From Fasciolopsis buskii (taxonomy: Eukaryota > Platyhelminthes > Trematoda > Plagiorchiida > Fasciolidae): a stretch of DNA of 64,000 nt. Under the pieces are notes generated by a model that saw only the letters and a list, made by a program, of their open reading frames with translations, did not search any database and was not told the DNA's origin. Positions 9,601 through 23,200 of this stretch are shown one piece after another. The DNA is taken from contig LUCM01003479.1 of the NCBI GenBank assembly GCA_008360955.1, forward strand, positions 126,832 through 190,831, given 5' to 3'. Position 1 is the first letter of the stretch; each line of letters opens with the position of its first letter. A program made the position numbers and the translations under genes.

Positions 9601-12600
9601 CCACTTCTTTGCACTTTATGAGGCGCTAAGGATTTCCACATTCGCGCAGCACCACCAGCCTCACGTGACAGGATACACCGAGTTTGTCTAACTCTGAGGT
9701 GCCTAAAACATGCCCTGGTCAATGTATGCTATACAACTGACGTACATCCACTACAGACTGAGCCCAAAATCCCCGCGTTTGATACAAATATCTTATTGCA
9801 AACATCAGACAAAAAATGGTTTCTGTCCGCAGCCCTGATAAATGTCATGTAATTTTGAATCATTGTTAAGAGAAAATCTTTAGGGACAGCATCCATCACA
9901 AATATTGGATAATAGACATAATAACAATTGCGATCAAATCATTCAAATAATGGATTATTACTACAGCAATCCGATTCACATGGAATGAATCCAATCAGTC
10001 TCATAAGAAAATGTGGCACGAAAATGATGTGATACGGTTTCGAAATGAGTTGCTAATGTTGAATGACCAATAGAAGCATCAGCATGGTCGGATGGATATC
10101 GCAGGTTCTGAGTTAACTACTGTTTTAAAACGCAAAAACTAGTGTGAGACGTCTGTTCTTGTTTCGACCCGTCCATCAACAGTCGATTCTAACTCCCGTC
10201 CCCTTTGGCTGTAGCAGGAGGGGCCAAGTCGAGCCGATGCAAATATATGATTAATAATCTAAATCGGCCAGCTTATACTGGTCTTCAGTAATCTACACTG
10301 ACTGATCATTCCTTCTACTGGTTGATTTCGTTGACCTTCTCATGCGGCGTTTCTGTTCAAATTATCAATCAATGGGATCGGTACAGTGTTACCGTAGAAG
10401 TGTTGATTTTTCATCGGGATAATGGTTAAGCTCAATCAGATTCCACTGCACTTGAAATTACTCGCTCCGAACGCCCCTCAGAATCCTCCCAAATGACAGC
10501 GTGCTTCAAACACCCCCTGCTGTGGAAGTCCTATGCACCACTTTCTCGTGGCAGAGGGGTTTCAAAATTGCTAGGCCGAAGGCAAATGCCCGACGCTCTC
10601 CAACGGTTTGTCTGGTCTTTGGTAGTCAAAGGGAGATAGCAAGTCCCCCATTACAAATCAATCATGATCGACATGCGCAGCGTACACCTGCGTGCTCACC
10701 AGTATCTATGGCAAAATTGTGTACTGGGGATCCAGGATGTCTAGCCCTATGCGAACAGCGTATGAACAGAACAATCAGCCACCTGTCTTCAATGGATTAC
10801 TTGACTCTCAAAAGCCCCTGCTGCCTTGTGGGGTAGACCATTTGGTAAAATAATCTCATTCAACAATGTAGTCAAGGATAATGTGGAGCGATTCCAATCC
10901 CGAAAATTAAGCCAGCTTTTTTGAGGTGGATTGAGTAAACATCGATCTGATTCTCACCCTAAATATCGAATGTCGTGCATGATCGGGAAACTCTCGGAGG
11001 TAGCCAGTTTATTCTATCCTACTGGTTGTCACTGATTGCTATTAATTCGGAAAACCAATCCCGGTTCAAGCATCGGACTTCAGAAACCGTAAATCATTTG
11101 GGAATCTTATTGATTGGGGCGTAATGTAAAACTGCTAGAAGTGAAGCAGAAATCCCGTGACGTACAGCACTCTCAAAATCTACCCTCTCACTTAAAATGA
11201 TTTTCATACTGTTCAGAAAACAGAATTCCTGCAGTAAAACCAAAACGCTTTGCCGTAAACAGAGCGGCTTTTAGACGGTAGCTTATCATCAAATGGATGG
11301 TGATTTTTGGACAATATGACTGCTTTCAACCGTTGAGATGGTAAAGCCGTATTTTTGTAATCTGATGGATGATATACGAGTTTCTTATTATCCTAGAAAA
11401 CCCCACCAATGATTACGCTCAACAGTGGTAACATGTTTCAGAGCAGAATTTTCGGATAAGGTGGGCCTCCCCGGTCAGTTGTTCCAACAATATAGCCCCC
11501 AGTCATGTGCCGAACGCCAGTTATGTCGAACTGTTCCCGAGGTCACATCACTTTCATCAGTTTTACAGATATGCCTCTAACCACGTTTTCGACAATTGTG
11601 CTTGAATGAATAAAATGCACACTTGTCATCCCTAATGATAAATTTTCAGTGTTCTTCCGCGGAACACAATCTATTATTGTATAACCCACAGACAAATGTG
11701 TGAATTATGCTCAGTAGATAAACGGAAATGCGTCAGTTACATCGAAATAAATGTTCGTTCGGTAGATATGATAGTGTTAATGTAAGCTACATAATACGAG
11801 GGGTTACCAATCATACTAGATAGACAAGGTCTATTAGGCTTTACAAGATAATGATCCCTATCGGGACCTTTGCGCGGTCTCTCACCATGGACCGTCTGTA
11901 CTTTGAACTGAGGCCGCCCACATATCAAACCTCATGATTCTTCCTCCTAGTGTGAGAGGCCGCATCATGCATGTAAAAGTAGACATGCGTTTCAACAGAT
12001 CGATACATCCCGGATCTACAGTACGAACCCTTTGAACCGCATTACATTTAGGGTTTTGCTTTTTTTTATTTTGGATGGGGTGTTTTTGCATGTCAGGTTG
12101 AAAATGGATTTGGAGTGCATCGTAGGATCGATGCACCGTGTTAGGTTCTGTGTGAAAGGTTGCAGTATTAAAACACACCATTGTCGACTGAGCTCCTGAG
12201 ATAGCCCATTCACAGCCATGCTTTGAAAATAAGCTTTGTATGTTTTCGGATAGGAAACCTCGATGACTGCCGAGTCATTCAATTCCACAATGCTTCGTGA
12301 ACGACGTTCAGCGCACTAAAGATCAAGATAGATCGTATGCTTTTGATTCACGGCGAATCAGAAAATTCCAAGCAGAGAACGGGAACGAAAATTAAAGAAG
12401 CCACTTGTATGAGAACCAGAAAGTCAGGACCAAATGATGTAAGGAGTGTGCCGAAAAATCGATGCGCCAAGTTTTACACGAAACGTCGGCGCATTACATC
12501 TACCAACGATGTTGTGTTATTAACATTATATCACTCACAATTAGAACCAGAAAGTCTTGTGAAAATCTATATGACAAGATTCTAATACTGTCAGAGTGAC

Positions 12601-14335
12601 TACAAGTATAAAGAGATTTCAGTTTCAGACAAGACAAAAGTTCGCATGAACAAAACCTGCCTAGAATAATGGAAAAACGTGAAAATGATTATGGTTTATT
12701 GTGGCTTCAAAAACTGTTAATTCTGACAGATTTGGCACTCTACGAAAGCTTTACAAATCGAACATATCCATTGGTTTCATCGTGGATTAAACATCTTGTT
12801 GCACCCATTGATAAGCCAAGTGCCTCAGTTCTCTAGTAAAACCGTATCAAAAACGATGCCAAGTCATGTCATTGAATTCTTCCACTTCATGCACATTATT
12901 AAAACACTTTGAACCAGAATGTGATTGAATAGCTGTCAGACTTGACGTCATATCTCATTATGCTAGTGTGTTGACAGAAGTTGGTTTGGGGTTTATACGC
13001 TTCTTATCGGTTTTTGAAATTTCCCTAATAGATCGATGCACCTTCAGAAATCGTTACAGACCTAGAAAGCTGTTTTGATTCCACATATTCCACTACTGAA
13101 CGGACTTCGTATAAACCGGCAGATGGCGCTGACCGGGGGATCCTCCATATCTTCAATTGCTGGTCGTTTTCCATGTCCGGCTGAGTCAAAAGCTACAACT
13201 CCCTTCCAAACTCAGCTACATATTTGTTTGAGATTTGTACACGAGGTACGTGCCGTCATCAAATCAAAAGACAAGGAAACCTTCCTTAGCTGTTTCAACA
13301 ATCAATGTAGCTCTATTAGGTTCAGGATTCAAATAGAAAACAAACGTGATCCTACACTTTCTAGATTGTCACTTGAAAGCAAATGAATCATGAAAATTTA
13401 CCATCAACATTCTTCTTAAAACAGTTTGCGCCGATGAGTATCTACGTCTTGAATCACCTCATCTCCAATACGGCAAGTAGGCATTCATTTCGTCAGTCGT
13501 CAACAAAGTCGAAATTTTTGTAGCGATAGCACCATTCGTAGGGAAAGAAATGAGGCTCCTAGGCTGCCTTCTCCAAGACAGTCACTAACCACTTGGTTCC
13601 ATCGGACAAGAAACAAAAAGAAAGAAGTCCAAATGCGATATATATATGGATGACGAAGAAGATTTCTCGGGTTCCGCCAGGTTGCGGTTTCCCGGTTTCT
13701 CATTCCTGTCCCCCTAATGCAGTGGGCGCTATAGGCTATGGAGTACGCCCCACACTCTGGGCTCATTCAACAAGCATGTCATAGAAAGGCAGCCAAAAAA
13801 ATCTAGAAAACAACGCGGTGATTGCCCTCCACGAATACGACAACATAAGGACTTCTAAATTCGACTTTCTGACACATGTGAAGTGACTGTAAGTTGAATC
13901 GTCGACAGTCAGTGCCCACTTGTTTGCATTTCTCGTAAAGTCGGTTTATTGATGCAGTGGAAACACAAATGCCGTCCAGTTGGGAAGTCAGGTTTCAAAT
14001 TCCGGTTGTGATGATTGGTGTGAAAGTAAAAGTGGAGTCTGACACCTCTCAAGAACTAGGTTTACCGGACTACCTCAAGGCTGCGCGTTGAGACTGAAGT
14101 CCAAAAGTCAGTCAGTCTGAGTTTTGATTATATAAATCTTCACACTTTTTTATGAACCTAGTTACAAAGGTCACTGAGTTTCGGCGAAATACTTAAATTT
14201 AATCGAAGTCGAGGATAGCTCGTGTTTAAGATGAACAAAAGATGGCTCAGATTTGCACTGGTTAAAACCCATGGCGAGGACAAATGCCGGTGCATGTGTT
14301 GTCACCGTTGATCACATTCAGAAAAAAATACTCAC
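6661..14335 (-). other. Intron 1 of the P-glycoprotein gene
   Basis: About 7.7 kb. I recognise no exon or intact element. A box-B-like GGTTCGAATCC occurs on the minus strand near 7287-7297 without a convincing box A. The open frame at 10501-10836 (111 codons) resembles nothing I can name. First introns often carry regulatory sequence, but nothing specific can be pointed to. Confidence 0.6.
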
Positions 14336-14449
14336 CAGTTTAAAGTATGGCACTCCGAGATTCACTTTTGTTTTCTTTTTCTTCTTCCCATCGACCTCCG
14401 TCTCCTCGGGTACGTTGACCTCCTCCAAGTCCTTTAACTGATCCTCCAT
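14336..14449 (-). CDS. ABCB1: P-glycoprotein exon 1 (N-terminus)
   Basis: Encodes 38 residues starting MEDQLKDLEEV and ending GVPYFKL, with a run of five lysines at about residues 25-29. An acidic-then-lysine-rich cytoplasmic N-terminus just before TM1 is usual for P-glycoproteins. The chosen ATG at 14449 has A at -3 and G at +4, a good eukaryotic start context. The frame stays open upstream to another ATG at 14539, so a longer start cannot be excluded, but that extension is cysteine- and serine-rich and unlike the family. The donor after CTG reads GTGAGT (14335 downward). The next intron is about 7.7 kb. A separate 5'UTR exon further upstream is possible and was not identified. Confidence 0.8.
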
Positions 14450-14539
14450 TATCACAAAAATTTTATTTCTGAACTCGATTGATTTATATTCTCCACACAG
14501 TAGGCTCGATAAAACGAAGCTTTGTCGACAAAACACCAA

Positions 14540-17500
14540 ATCACGTGCCTATTCCTATGACAACAGGAAAAACCAACCAATCAAAATCTGAAATGATTAA
14601 TGGTGAAAAACCACTTCGCCGGTGGTCATGCGTACCTGAATCACAACCGTGAAACCATCCCTATTTTAGTATGACTTATACAATCTAGTAGCACTGGATC
14701 AATGTTTGAATTTTACAAATCGAACCGTGCATATTTCTCCTGAGCTGATGGAAAGGATATGAGTTTAGCTGGCTGACTTATCTCCTATATGATTGTTTAC
14801 GAAGGAGTGTATATCCAACTCGAAGTTGAACAGAAATCACTTCGACAGTTACGGAGTTCCAACGGAATTGCTGTCATCTATCGTTTATCGTTGTCGCGTT
14901 ACTAATTCCAAACCGAACATTCCTCTAGATTTCTTCACCAGAAACAAGAATAGTGGCTTCTTCTGCCATATAACATTAAAGGTTTTACTGCTGTTTTCTG
15001 AGAACAACAAATTGCTCTACGCTGAAAATGTCAGTAATTCACAGACCAGCACTCATTAAAAAATGAAATTCGACGTGCGAGTGAGTCCTGAAACTGTACA
15101 AATGCTCTCAAAGTCTTCAGATTTGAGCTCTTCGGTTGCTGACACTGGCATTATCGAACCGAAATGAAGAATTGTATACCTATACCAAAAACAGTTTGAT
15201 CGAGTTGAAGAAAATCTACTGCTCACTATGTGCCACTCCTGGTCTCGAATACTAAACCGCTGACTGCCCAGGCGAACGGCTGCGATAGGCCGGTTAATTT
15301 GGAAGAATTCAGTCTATCCGAACAACGTTCTACCCTAGCATCCGAAACCAACAATTGATCTTCTAATATACAAATCATTTATAGATTTAATACGGAAGAA
15401 ATAGTAGTTCTATTGGGCGTAACTTTTGCTTTTGCTATCCGAAATGCACATTCAACAATCACGACATTTTCATTGCAGTAGTGATGGCTAGTTTGGGTTG
15501 CACGGTAGATTACACCGAGAGTTTGTACAGAATTTCATCAGAACTTTTCTGACAGTGAAATTTTTGCACAAAAGTGGACTCATGTGGTTAAACTTAGGTT
15601 CACATGTACCAATAAAAACCAGTTGAAGCAACCAGGCGAGAAATAGACACATTCTATTTTATCACTTCATTTTGGGAATTGTCATTCACATCCACTGTGC
15701 CTGAAAATAAATAAATCGCAAAAAAACATCCGTAACGATGATTCATCCATTTTGTACGAGCTAACGTTTAGTTTGCACATTTGATGTGTGTCGACTGAGA
15801 AACCAGCTGAGAAGTTCTCTAACCACATAGACAAACAAATATTCGTATTTGTCTCCGCCTTGGGAAGGTGTTGATTTTGAAGAAACACAAATTGAGGATG
15901 TCAGAAGAATTTGAAGACAATCTAGTCACGTACATATATATCGCTGTATCGAATGAACATTCTTACACGCCTAAAGAAAACTAATCACCGATAATCACTG
16001 CATTAAGCGAATTAAGGTCACTGTATTCGAACGGAAGGTGAATTCTCAGCTCGAGCACATGAAACACATGGAAAGATAACAGAACCTCGACCACCCGATG
16101 GTCCGATCAGTGTGACTACGTGAAAACCATCGCAGTGCTCTGTGAATGGAGGTAACATAGGTGATCAGTCATTGCCAGCGCACTGTGCTATTGAAAATCA
16201 ACAAAACAGAGAATAATGATGTTCCCATTCGTGGAATTACTAAAGAGCGGGCTCAGATACAGAGTGAGAAATGACTTTTGGAAAGAACTGGCTGAAGGCA
16301 TTGATTAGTGTTGCGTAGCAAACTATTCGAGAGCTAATCACAAAGGTCAAAATATTTCTGAACAATTAAGTGTAATGACATGTATCTGTTGATTTCACTG
16401 CAATATGGGATAAACTTGGAATTTTCAACAGTAAAACCGAAATTCCTCACTTTTACACATGAATGAAAATACGTGGATCTTACAAAACCAGGGAGTAAAA
16501 ATTTCAGTAGTAACTATTCGGAGACCTCTCCGGTTTAAAAGACTAAAAGGAAAAATGTGGAAATCTGCTGGTTCCAAAAAAGCGTTCAATCTGATTGTTT
16601 CCATGGCATTGAGCTGTATGCAGAAAATTACAGTGAATTGTCAAGGGAAGAATAACGCACTTCAGGGCAGCGACATGTCACTACGTTCTTTGAATCTATT
16701 TTGTAGGTGACCGAGATTTCCATTCCCATGCGTAGAATAGATAAAACTACAACATCAGCACGCCGAAACTAATAAAATTCGACGAAGCAGAAACGATGGT
16801 AACCTAACGAGAAAAGTTTTACCGAGAATAGTTTCTCGGAGTGCTTCAGTCTTTTCTAGGATAAGCCAGGTTTCATTCACATCAAGAGCCAACTGAGTAA
16901 GTTTTGAAAAAATTACCATCATCACTGCCGGTTTCATGGACGTTCTTGAGCGGCGCATTATGAGTGAGGGACCGCAGAACATTACCGTAGCCAAGTCCAG
17001 TAAGCTCTATAGGGAGAGCTTCAATATCAACGGGCCAAATAACCGAATGAACAGTTTTGGCTTAGGGTACCAAACGTTGGATAGGCAAATTTTGAGAGGT
17101 TTGGAATCAGAAACTTAGTTGTCGTAAGACTAGGAGTTACTCGCCTGGACACTTTGCACTCAGTCAAAGACTAAACAGTACGCCTTTGTTATTCGGATCC
17201 TGTTTGGGGGATCAGTCTGGAAATGATTCTGAGGGTAGGGCAAATGTTGAGGAAGACGACTAGTGAGAACTTAAGTTGTGAATCACAAAATTCTACTACT
17301 GTGAATGAAAACAAGTTGGACTCGAAAGCCAGTTTTTTTCTGACCGAAGGCAGCTCCCAATGCCCGGTGGTTACTAAACCTGGCACAATGAAACCTTATG
17401 TGGTTCTATGTCACTCCAGGTTTCCCGATGGCGGCTGCCAGTTCCCTCAATCTTGCGTTTATTGAGTCTTTACAACTGTGAGATATTCTTTTATCACTAA

Positions 17501-19565
17501 ATTCATATTTCAAACAAGTTATTAAATAAAACTTTGCTTTTGAATTATGACAAAATAGTGAAATAGCAATTCTTGCATGTTCAGTAGAAGCCACAAAATA
17601 GGAAGAAGAGGCAAGAACTAGTCTGAACTAATGATGAATTATTGGCTGGGTTCTCGTAAGTCCTGTTCAAACTGAAAATTTTGACGTTCACAGTTAGTGC
17701 AAATCTTTCCAAATCTGTTGACGGGTTTGTTAAGGCCACTGCTGACGAATGGAATTCAGACTTTCGTTTTGCAATGGCGATCGGGTGTTTTATGATATAC
17801 AACAATTCAATCATATCTCATATTCCATTTGCGTAAGATAGCCGTTTTAATTAAGAGCTTATACTGTACTGAGACAAAACATATCACAGCAGAAATTAAC
17901 ACATTCATTCAGAACTTCATAGTAAGGATATGTATCAGGAAAAGAAAATAATGAAAAGTCAGTGAACCCTACTAGGTCACTCTACACAATTGAGTAATCA
18001 AGCTTGGTCACACTGTGAGTAAGGAATGTTAACCGAGCTAGCCAATCACCTTTGGCAACAAGACCCAGAGGTTTCAATGAGATCTTATTTATAGATAATG
18101 AAATTGAATAGTTATTCAACTAGAACTAGACAAAGAAAAGCGTCATAACTTATGGGGAAATGCACCTCACCAAAGAAACCATGAGATAATAGAAGAAAAA
18201 GTGCTAAATTTGTCCAGTACATTTGCCAACATGTACCAAGATTCTCGATGCAGAAATTCGTGGGCTTCCGCTTGGCTATGGTTAGAAAGAGCCACTTGGA
18301 GGTCGAAGGAGAAGGAATCTCAACAGAAACTTCTAACAAAAGGGACATGCAGACATCAGCTACTGAGTGCTGTCCTCCTCCATAAATATTTTTTGCTAGT
18401 CAAATAATTCTGGCTTTGCTCAACCATAACATATTGCAAATGTAGCAAACTTTTTAGTCAACTTAAATCAAAGTTTGTTTCTTATCGTGTTTCTCGACGA
18501 AAATGACTCTCGAATATTTATATTCGTTATCGCTAATACAGCAAAAGTCATCTCGAGTTTGTTTAATGCAGCCCAAAGTTGGCATCAGTTCACCCGCAAC
18601 ATTTTATCGACCGTGTGAAGACTCTTTGATAGGAACCAAATTGATTCTTATCGAGATCTTTGATTGGCATTCAAAGCTGAACTTGGAACCAACCGACTTA
18701 AAAACCAAAGATTGAAATTGACTACTTCTTTAGACTTCGGCTAAGGTGGGAAAATTCTGAAGACTAGATATTTTTATTAGGTACTCGAACAGGGGACTCA
18801 AAAATAATTATCCACTTGCTTAATCCATTTCCGTAGGTTGCCAAGACAACGTTCGAGTGGCAACCAACTATTATAGTTTTGCAGTCAGATTCTTCATCGA
18901 GAATGACCAGTAGTTCTTCCGACATCATTCTTTCAGCTGCTTCCAAATAATTAAATCCAGTTAATGGTGAGCTATTGAATGGTGACAAATAAACTTATTA
19001 ATGTATATTGCTATGGCAGTGTGCGCTAGGCCCTGGAAAACAGCCGTGTTAATTGCACCAGTCTACCTGCTGTTTTATCATGACTTTTACAAACTTCAGC
19101 CAAACTGTTAATCGTACACACGAGTGAGGATTTTTCCCCAGTCGAGGGGGATAAGGGATGACTAACAAAGAATGTTTCGAGCCAGGTTTTGTTTACCGCC
19201 CAAAGTATCCTGACCAGTCAGAATAATCATCCGTTATGGCCCCAGCAATAACACGTAAGATCTCTCAATCTGCCTAGACCATCGCCTGGGGACATTGTTA
19301 CGTGGCCGATGACCAGTGAGAATGACATAATATTTATTTGCACAAATCATTTATCATGCCACCGACTACACAGCATCTATATAGCCACGTTGTCCCAATT
19401 TCCAACTATTTGCTTTTGGCATCCTTGTTTTTCGACCGCCCAGTCAGTATTTAAAAAACTTGCTATATTTAGCAACTTACAAAGCACTGGAAACGAGCCT
19501 TTTTGCGCTTCACACTTTCAAAGTATAAAGGAACGTTTCAAAATTGCACGACAGTAGCCCCGAAC
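14540..19565. other. No gene recognised; flank upstream of the transporter
   Basis: About 5 kb that includes the expected promoter side of the transporter. No TATA box or CpG-dense stretch stood out. A minus-strand segment near 16060-16150 reads VVTLIGPSGGRGSVI after an AG, loosely like a P-loop, but is not supported as an exon. Short open frames on both strands have no recognisable product. Confidence 0.5.
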
Positions 19566-20290
19566 TTGATACTGGATGGAGAGGAACTAACGAGTGTGGA
19601 TCTTATCCCTTATTTTGATTGCTGCATGTCGAACGGTAGTAACACAGCAATTGAGGTGAGCACGTATATATCCAAGGCTCGGGCAGCTTACGCTGGACTG
19701 AAGCACTTGTGACGTCAGCCTGATATTTCACTGAAGTTAAAAGATCGTTTGTACTGTGCTGCAGTGCGTTCAGTTCTCTTGTACGGTTATGAGACATGGA
19801 GTATGAGTGTGGGAGATGTTCGTCGGTTGGAGGTTTTCGAACACCGATGTCTACGAAGTATGGCCAGGATTGGATGGAGTGACCGGGTGAGTGGAGGTCA
19901 GGAATCTGGTACTAGGTGACGGCTCTCAGAAGACTCTGCTTCATCGTATGAATCTAAGTAGACTACGCTAGTTGAGTCACGTGTTGCTCATGACGAACAC
20001 TCGTCTACCATACCATGCCCTATTGTGTTTCTCCCAAGGAATGGAAGAAGGCATTTGGAGGTCAACAGATTACGTGGCAACACGGAATGAGAAAATGTAT
20101 AGTGAACATAGATAAGGTGGGTGTCTCACATCTTCGTGGTTGAGGTCCGAAAGATCCGTCAACTAGCTGGTTAGAGACACTGGAGGATTTGGCAGTGGAC
20201 CGTGGCTAGTGGCGATCGTGTTGTCAACCAACAAACCAGCATGTTATCGTCCGATTTAGCCAATCTCATTCATCTCCTACGCTGAGCAGT
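19566..20290 (+). mobile_element. RTE-like LINE, C-terminal ORF fragment (decayed)
   Basis: The plus strand reads, across frame breaks, as the end of a non-LTR retrotransposon RT protein: ISKARAAYAGLKHL, then DISLKLKDRLYCAAVRSVLLYG, YETWSM, RLEVFEHRCLRSMARI, then LSRLR and SHVLLM (family: H-R-L-R-W-L-G-H-V-L-R-M) and LETLEDLAVDRG near 20,165-20,215. The order and spacing match endonuclease/reverse-transcriptase LINE proteins abundant in flukes. Stops follow GLKHL and interrupt later frames, so it cannot be active. The 5' end, including the RT catalytic core, is missing. Confidence 0.82.
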
Positions 20291-23200
20291 TAATATCTAG
20301 TGCGTTTATTTGATTATTTATTCATTCTTTATGTTACACACGATACTGAATTCTGATTACGGCTGAATAGTTTTCGTAGTTATTCGTGGCTATCTACAAT
20401 TGACAGTTAGACGGTAGAAAAATTACCAATCGGGAAAAATCCTACTGTTTGGGTGGCGATGCCATGAATGAACCATGAAGGGCACCGAGTTCGGTTGAAA
20501 AACAACGAGATTGGAAGGTGAGAAACGATCAAATAACACAGCAAATAAACAGGCTAACTTTATCAAAGGAAGTTTTAAATTCGGAATTTTATAAACTACC
20601 AGTTTCAATAATACCAGTGTTTTTATTTTAACTAGAGAGGTCGAAATGTGCTCACATCTGTCCATAATTGGAAACCCCTATTGAAACTTTAAAAACCACT
20701 ACTGCAAACAGATTTGTGTTTGACACTTCATAAATGCCAAACAAAAGCACATTTTCCAGTTTTCGGGCTAAATTCATCGAAAATTGTAAGCACAAATAAT
20801 TGACCATGCACTTTGTATTTCTAGGTGATGGATTTTGATCAAAATGATGTTCCTTAACTGGAGCACAGATTACGTAACTTATGCTCATCTTGACATACCG
20901 AGCGTATTGTGTTGAACCACTTGTGAAGCCCAGAAACCATGTTCGTTTGTCGCAATGTTTTCTGATGCTTCGTAACTTTACTGATCAGAGGAAGGAAACA
21001 AATTGGATTGTCATCGGTAAACGCCCTGAAACTTACTTGTCTTTTGAGATTCTTTGTTCCATTATTAGATTCTGACAACCGCGTGGCATAGCTCATTAGA
21101 CTTCGTTCTTTTTCAATGCATCCTGATCTGCGGCGCTGCATGGTCCAAGTTGAACAGAATGCGATTCCCGTGTAGCTTGGAATGCCAAAACAACCGCGTG
21201 AAAACTCGCATCCGTGGTTCGCCTTTGCATATGAATTCTCATATCGAGTGAAATTAACCAACGGCGGAAGTTTATTAATATTATTTATAAGTTAGTGGTT
21301 GAGTAATTTAATTTCAAACGTGACTGATTTGTGAATGGATAGTTTTAGGGTAGCTAAGAACGCATAACAATTCAGCTTGCAAAACCACAGTGGTAATGGC
21401 TGAGGGTACTCAAAGATGTGTGAAAGTATTTTACAAGGGTTACCAGTAAATGTGAGTCTGCAAAATTCTTTTGTGGCACGCTTAATGCATCAGTGTTATG
21501 GTGCATGCCTCATAGCTACTAAGATCCATCACATGAGAAGGGAGGGCTGGCAACTGTCACCTTGAGACCTGGAGAGGTTTGGAACCGCATTAGATCACAT
21601 TAGGTTAGGCATCGTAATGTGCCAGGTGACAGCAAGCCACCGTCTACCAGTAGATCTGGAATTCGAATTTCCGCCCATTTTTGCTCGACCGTACCACGAT
21701 CGACTCGAGGGTTGGGACAAAGGATGATAGGTACGGTAGGCCCATTTTCACGACGTGAGACCTCTTGATGGTCAGTAGATTGTGAAAACACATGTGCTAC
21801 TGTTGCTAGGACATCAACATTTCGTACAAATTCATTTGTTTGTTAAGCATGAAACCCGTGGGAAGACGAAATCTGGTGGGCATATGGTCAACTGTTTAGT
21901 ATTTAGAACAATGTTTTGCGAATCAACAAATTACTGGACCACTGTTTTGCAGTCCTCGACCGGATTTCATTTTTTGCTCAACACATTACCGTATCCTAGA
22001 GGAGTTTTTAGATTAGAGTATACAAAAAGTTTTGGTCAGCATAAGTCAGCGATTCCACCGAATATTATCAGTTCAGAACTCGCACACTTCTCATGCCAAA
22101 TGGGGATGGAATGAGTCCCAACTAATCGATGTCTCGTTACGATAAGTGATATCTCAGCACAGGAACTCGGCGTACCAAACGGTCTTTTACTTTCTAATGG
22201 TTTTTTTCTTTTTACTTTTTTATTAATTAAACGTCAATGAGCTTTACTTTCAGAAAAGGTATCGCGCCCAACTGCGGACTTCCAAGTGACGGATTTGGTG
22301 GACAGTGGGAGGACTTGCAACTTCAGGCTGAAACCCCTCGGTTTTGACGATGTATTTAACCACTTACTTCGTACTCCAACCTTTGGAATGCGCCTGTTGC
22401 ATGTGGTCGCTAGATGGCGCGAAAAGACTTGTCTCCCTGGCCAAGCTGCGGGTATCTTTGTGCTACTGTTTTATGTGTGGAAAAAAATGCCGCCTGAATT
22501 TTGCGTGCTCTACCCACGACTACAAAATAAAGCCAGTAGTTTTCATCGTCTTTCCTACTGATCTGTAAGGAAATTGGTAATTTCTGGCCCTTAATCAGTG
22601 CTTTTGAATAGATACTGCAATGTCACCATTTTTGTAACGATGCAGCAGAATAATCAACGTTCTAACACCATCTTCCAAACAGCCGCCAAGTGGAATCCGA
22701 GTGTAATGTGGCCAATATGTTAGACCTGAACAGCTGCATAAATCTTGACAAAACTTTCGTGAATAGACAAGCCTATTAAGAGATTGGCTTATTTGAGGTA
22801 ACAACAAATTATTGACATTTCCGAGGAGTTTTTTGAAATAAAAAACCATGAAAACGTTATCTGAAAATTTGTAATTATAGGAGAGAATTCGATAAGGATT
22901 GCTTTTGATTGCAGATTATAACGAAGACTAGCAGAGCAATGACCCAACTTACAGCATTCCCATGTAGGTGAGGGTTATTTATCGTGCAACATCTGTGACG
23001 CAAAAAATGCATTGGTTTTGTTTACTTTCATCAACTTAGCATGGGCTGGGGCAAAGATGCCCGAAGGAATAAGTTGACGGATTTGGCGAGCACAAATTCA
23101 GAAAAACCAACATGTGTTCAAAGCTCAGTTAGCCCGTCAGCCAGGATCAACAGTTATACAACGAGACATGTGTAACAGTCTGCGAAAAACACGCTACATC

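Larger units (their letters stand above)
1442..14449 (-). other. ABCB1: 5' part of a P-glycoprotein (ABCB) gene, five exons
   Basis: Gene-level entry joining exons 14336-14449, 6385-6660, 4056-4488, 2665-2771 and 1442-1555 on the minus strand. The product is an ATP-driven multidrug efflux pump of the ABCB full-transporter family in the plasma membrane. The exons join without breaking the frame (phases 0, 0, 1, 0) into about 348 residues: a lysine-rich cytoplasmic N-terminus, then TM1 to TM6 of the first transmembrane domain. All introns have GT donors and AG acceptors. Typical P-glycoproteins are about 1,250-1,300 residues, so only the first quarter is here; both nucleotide-binding domains must lie past base 1. 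No stop or frameshift is seen in the five exons, so the gene looks intact. The symbol marks the family; I cannot separate ABCB1 from close paralogues. Confidence 0.88.

Noticed and set aside
20854..21261. 135-codon minus-strand frame
   Set aside because: No recognisable family or motif; not clearly longer than chance in a window this size.
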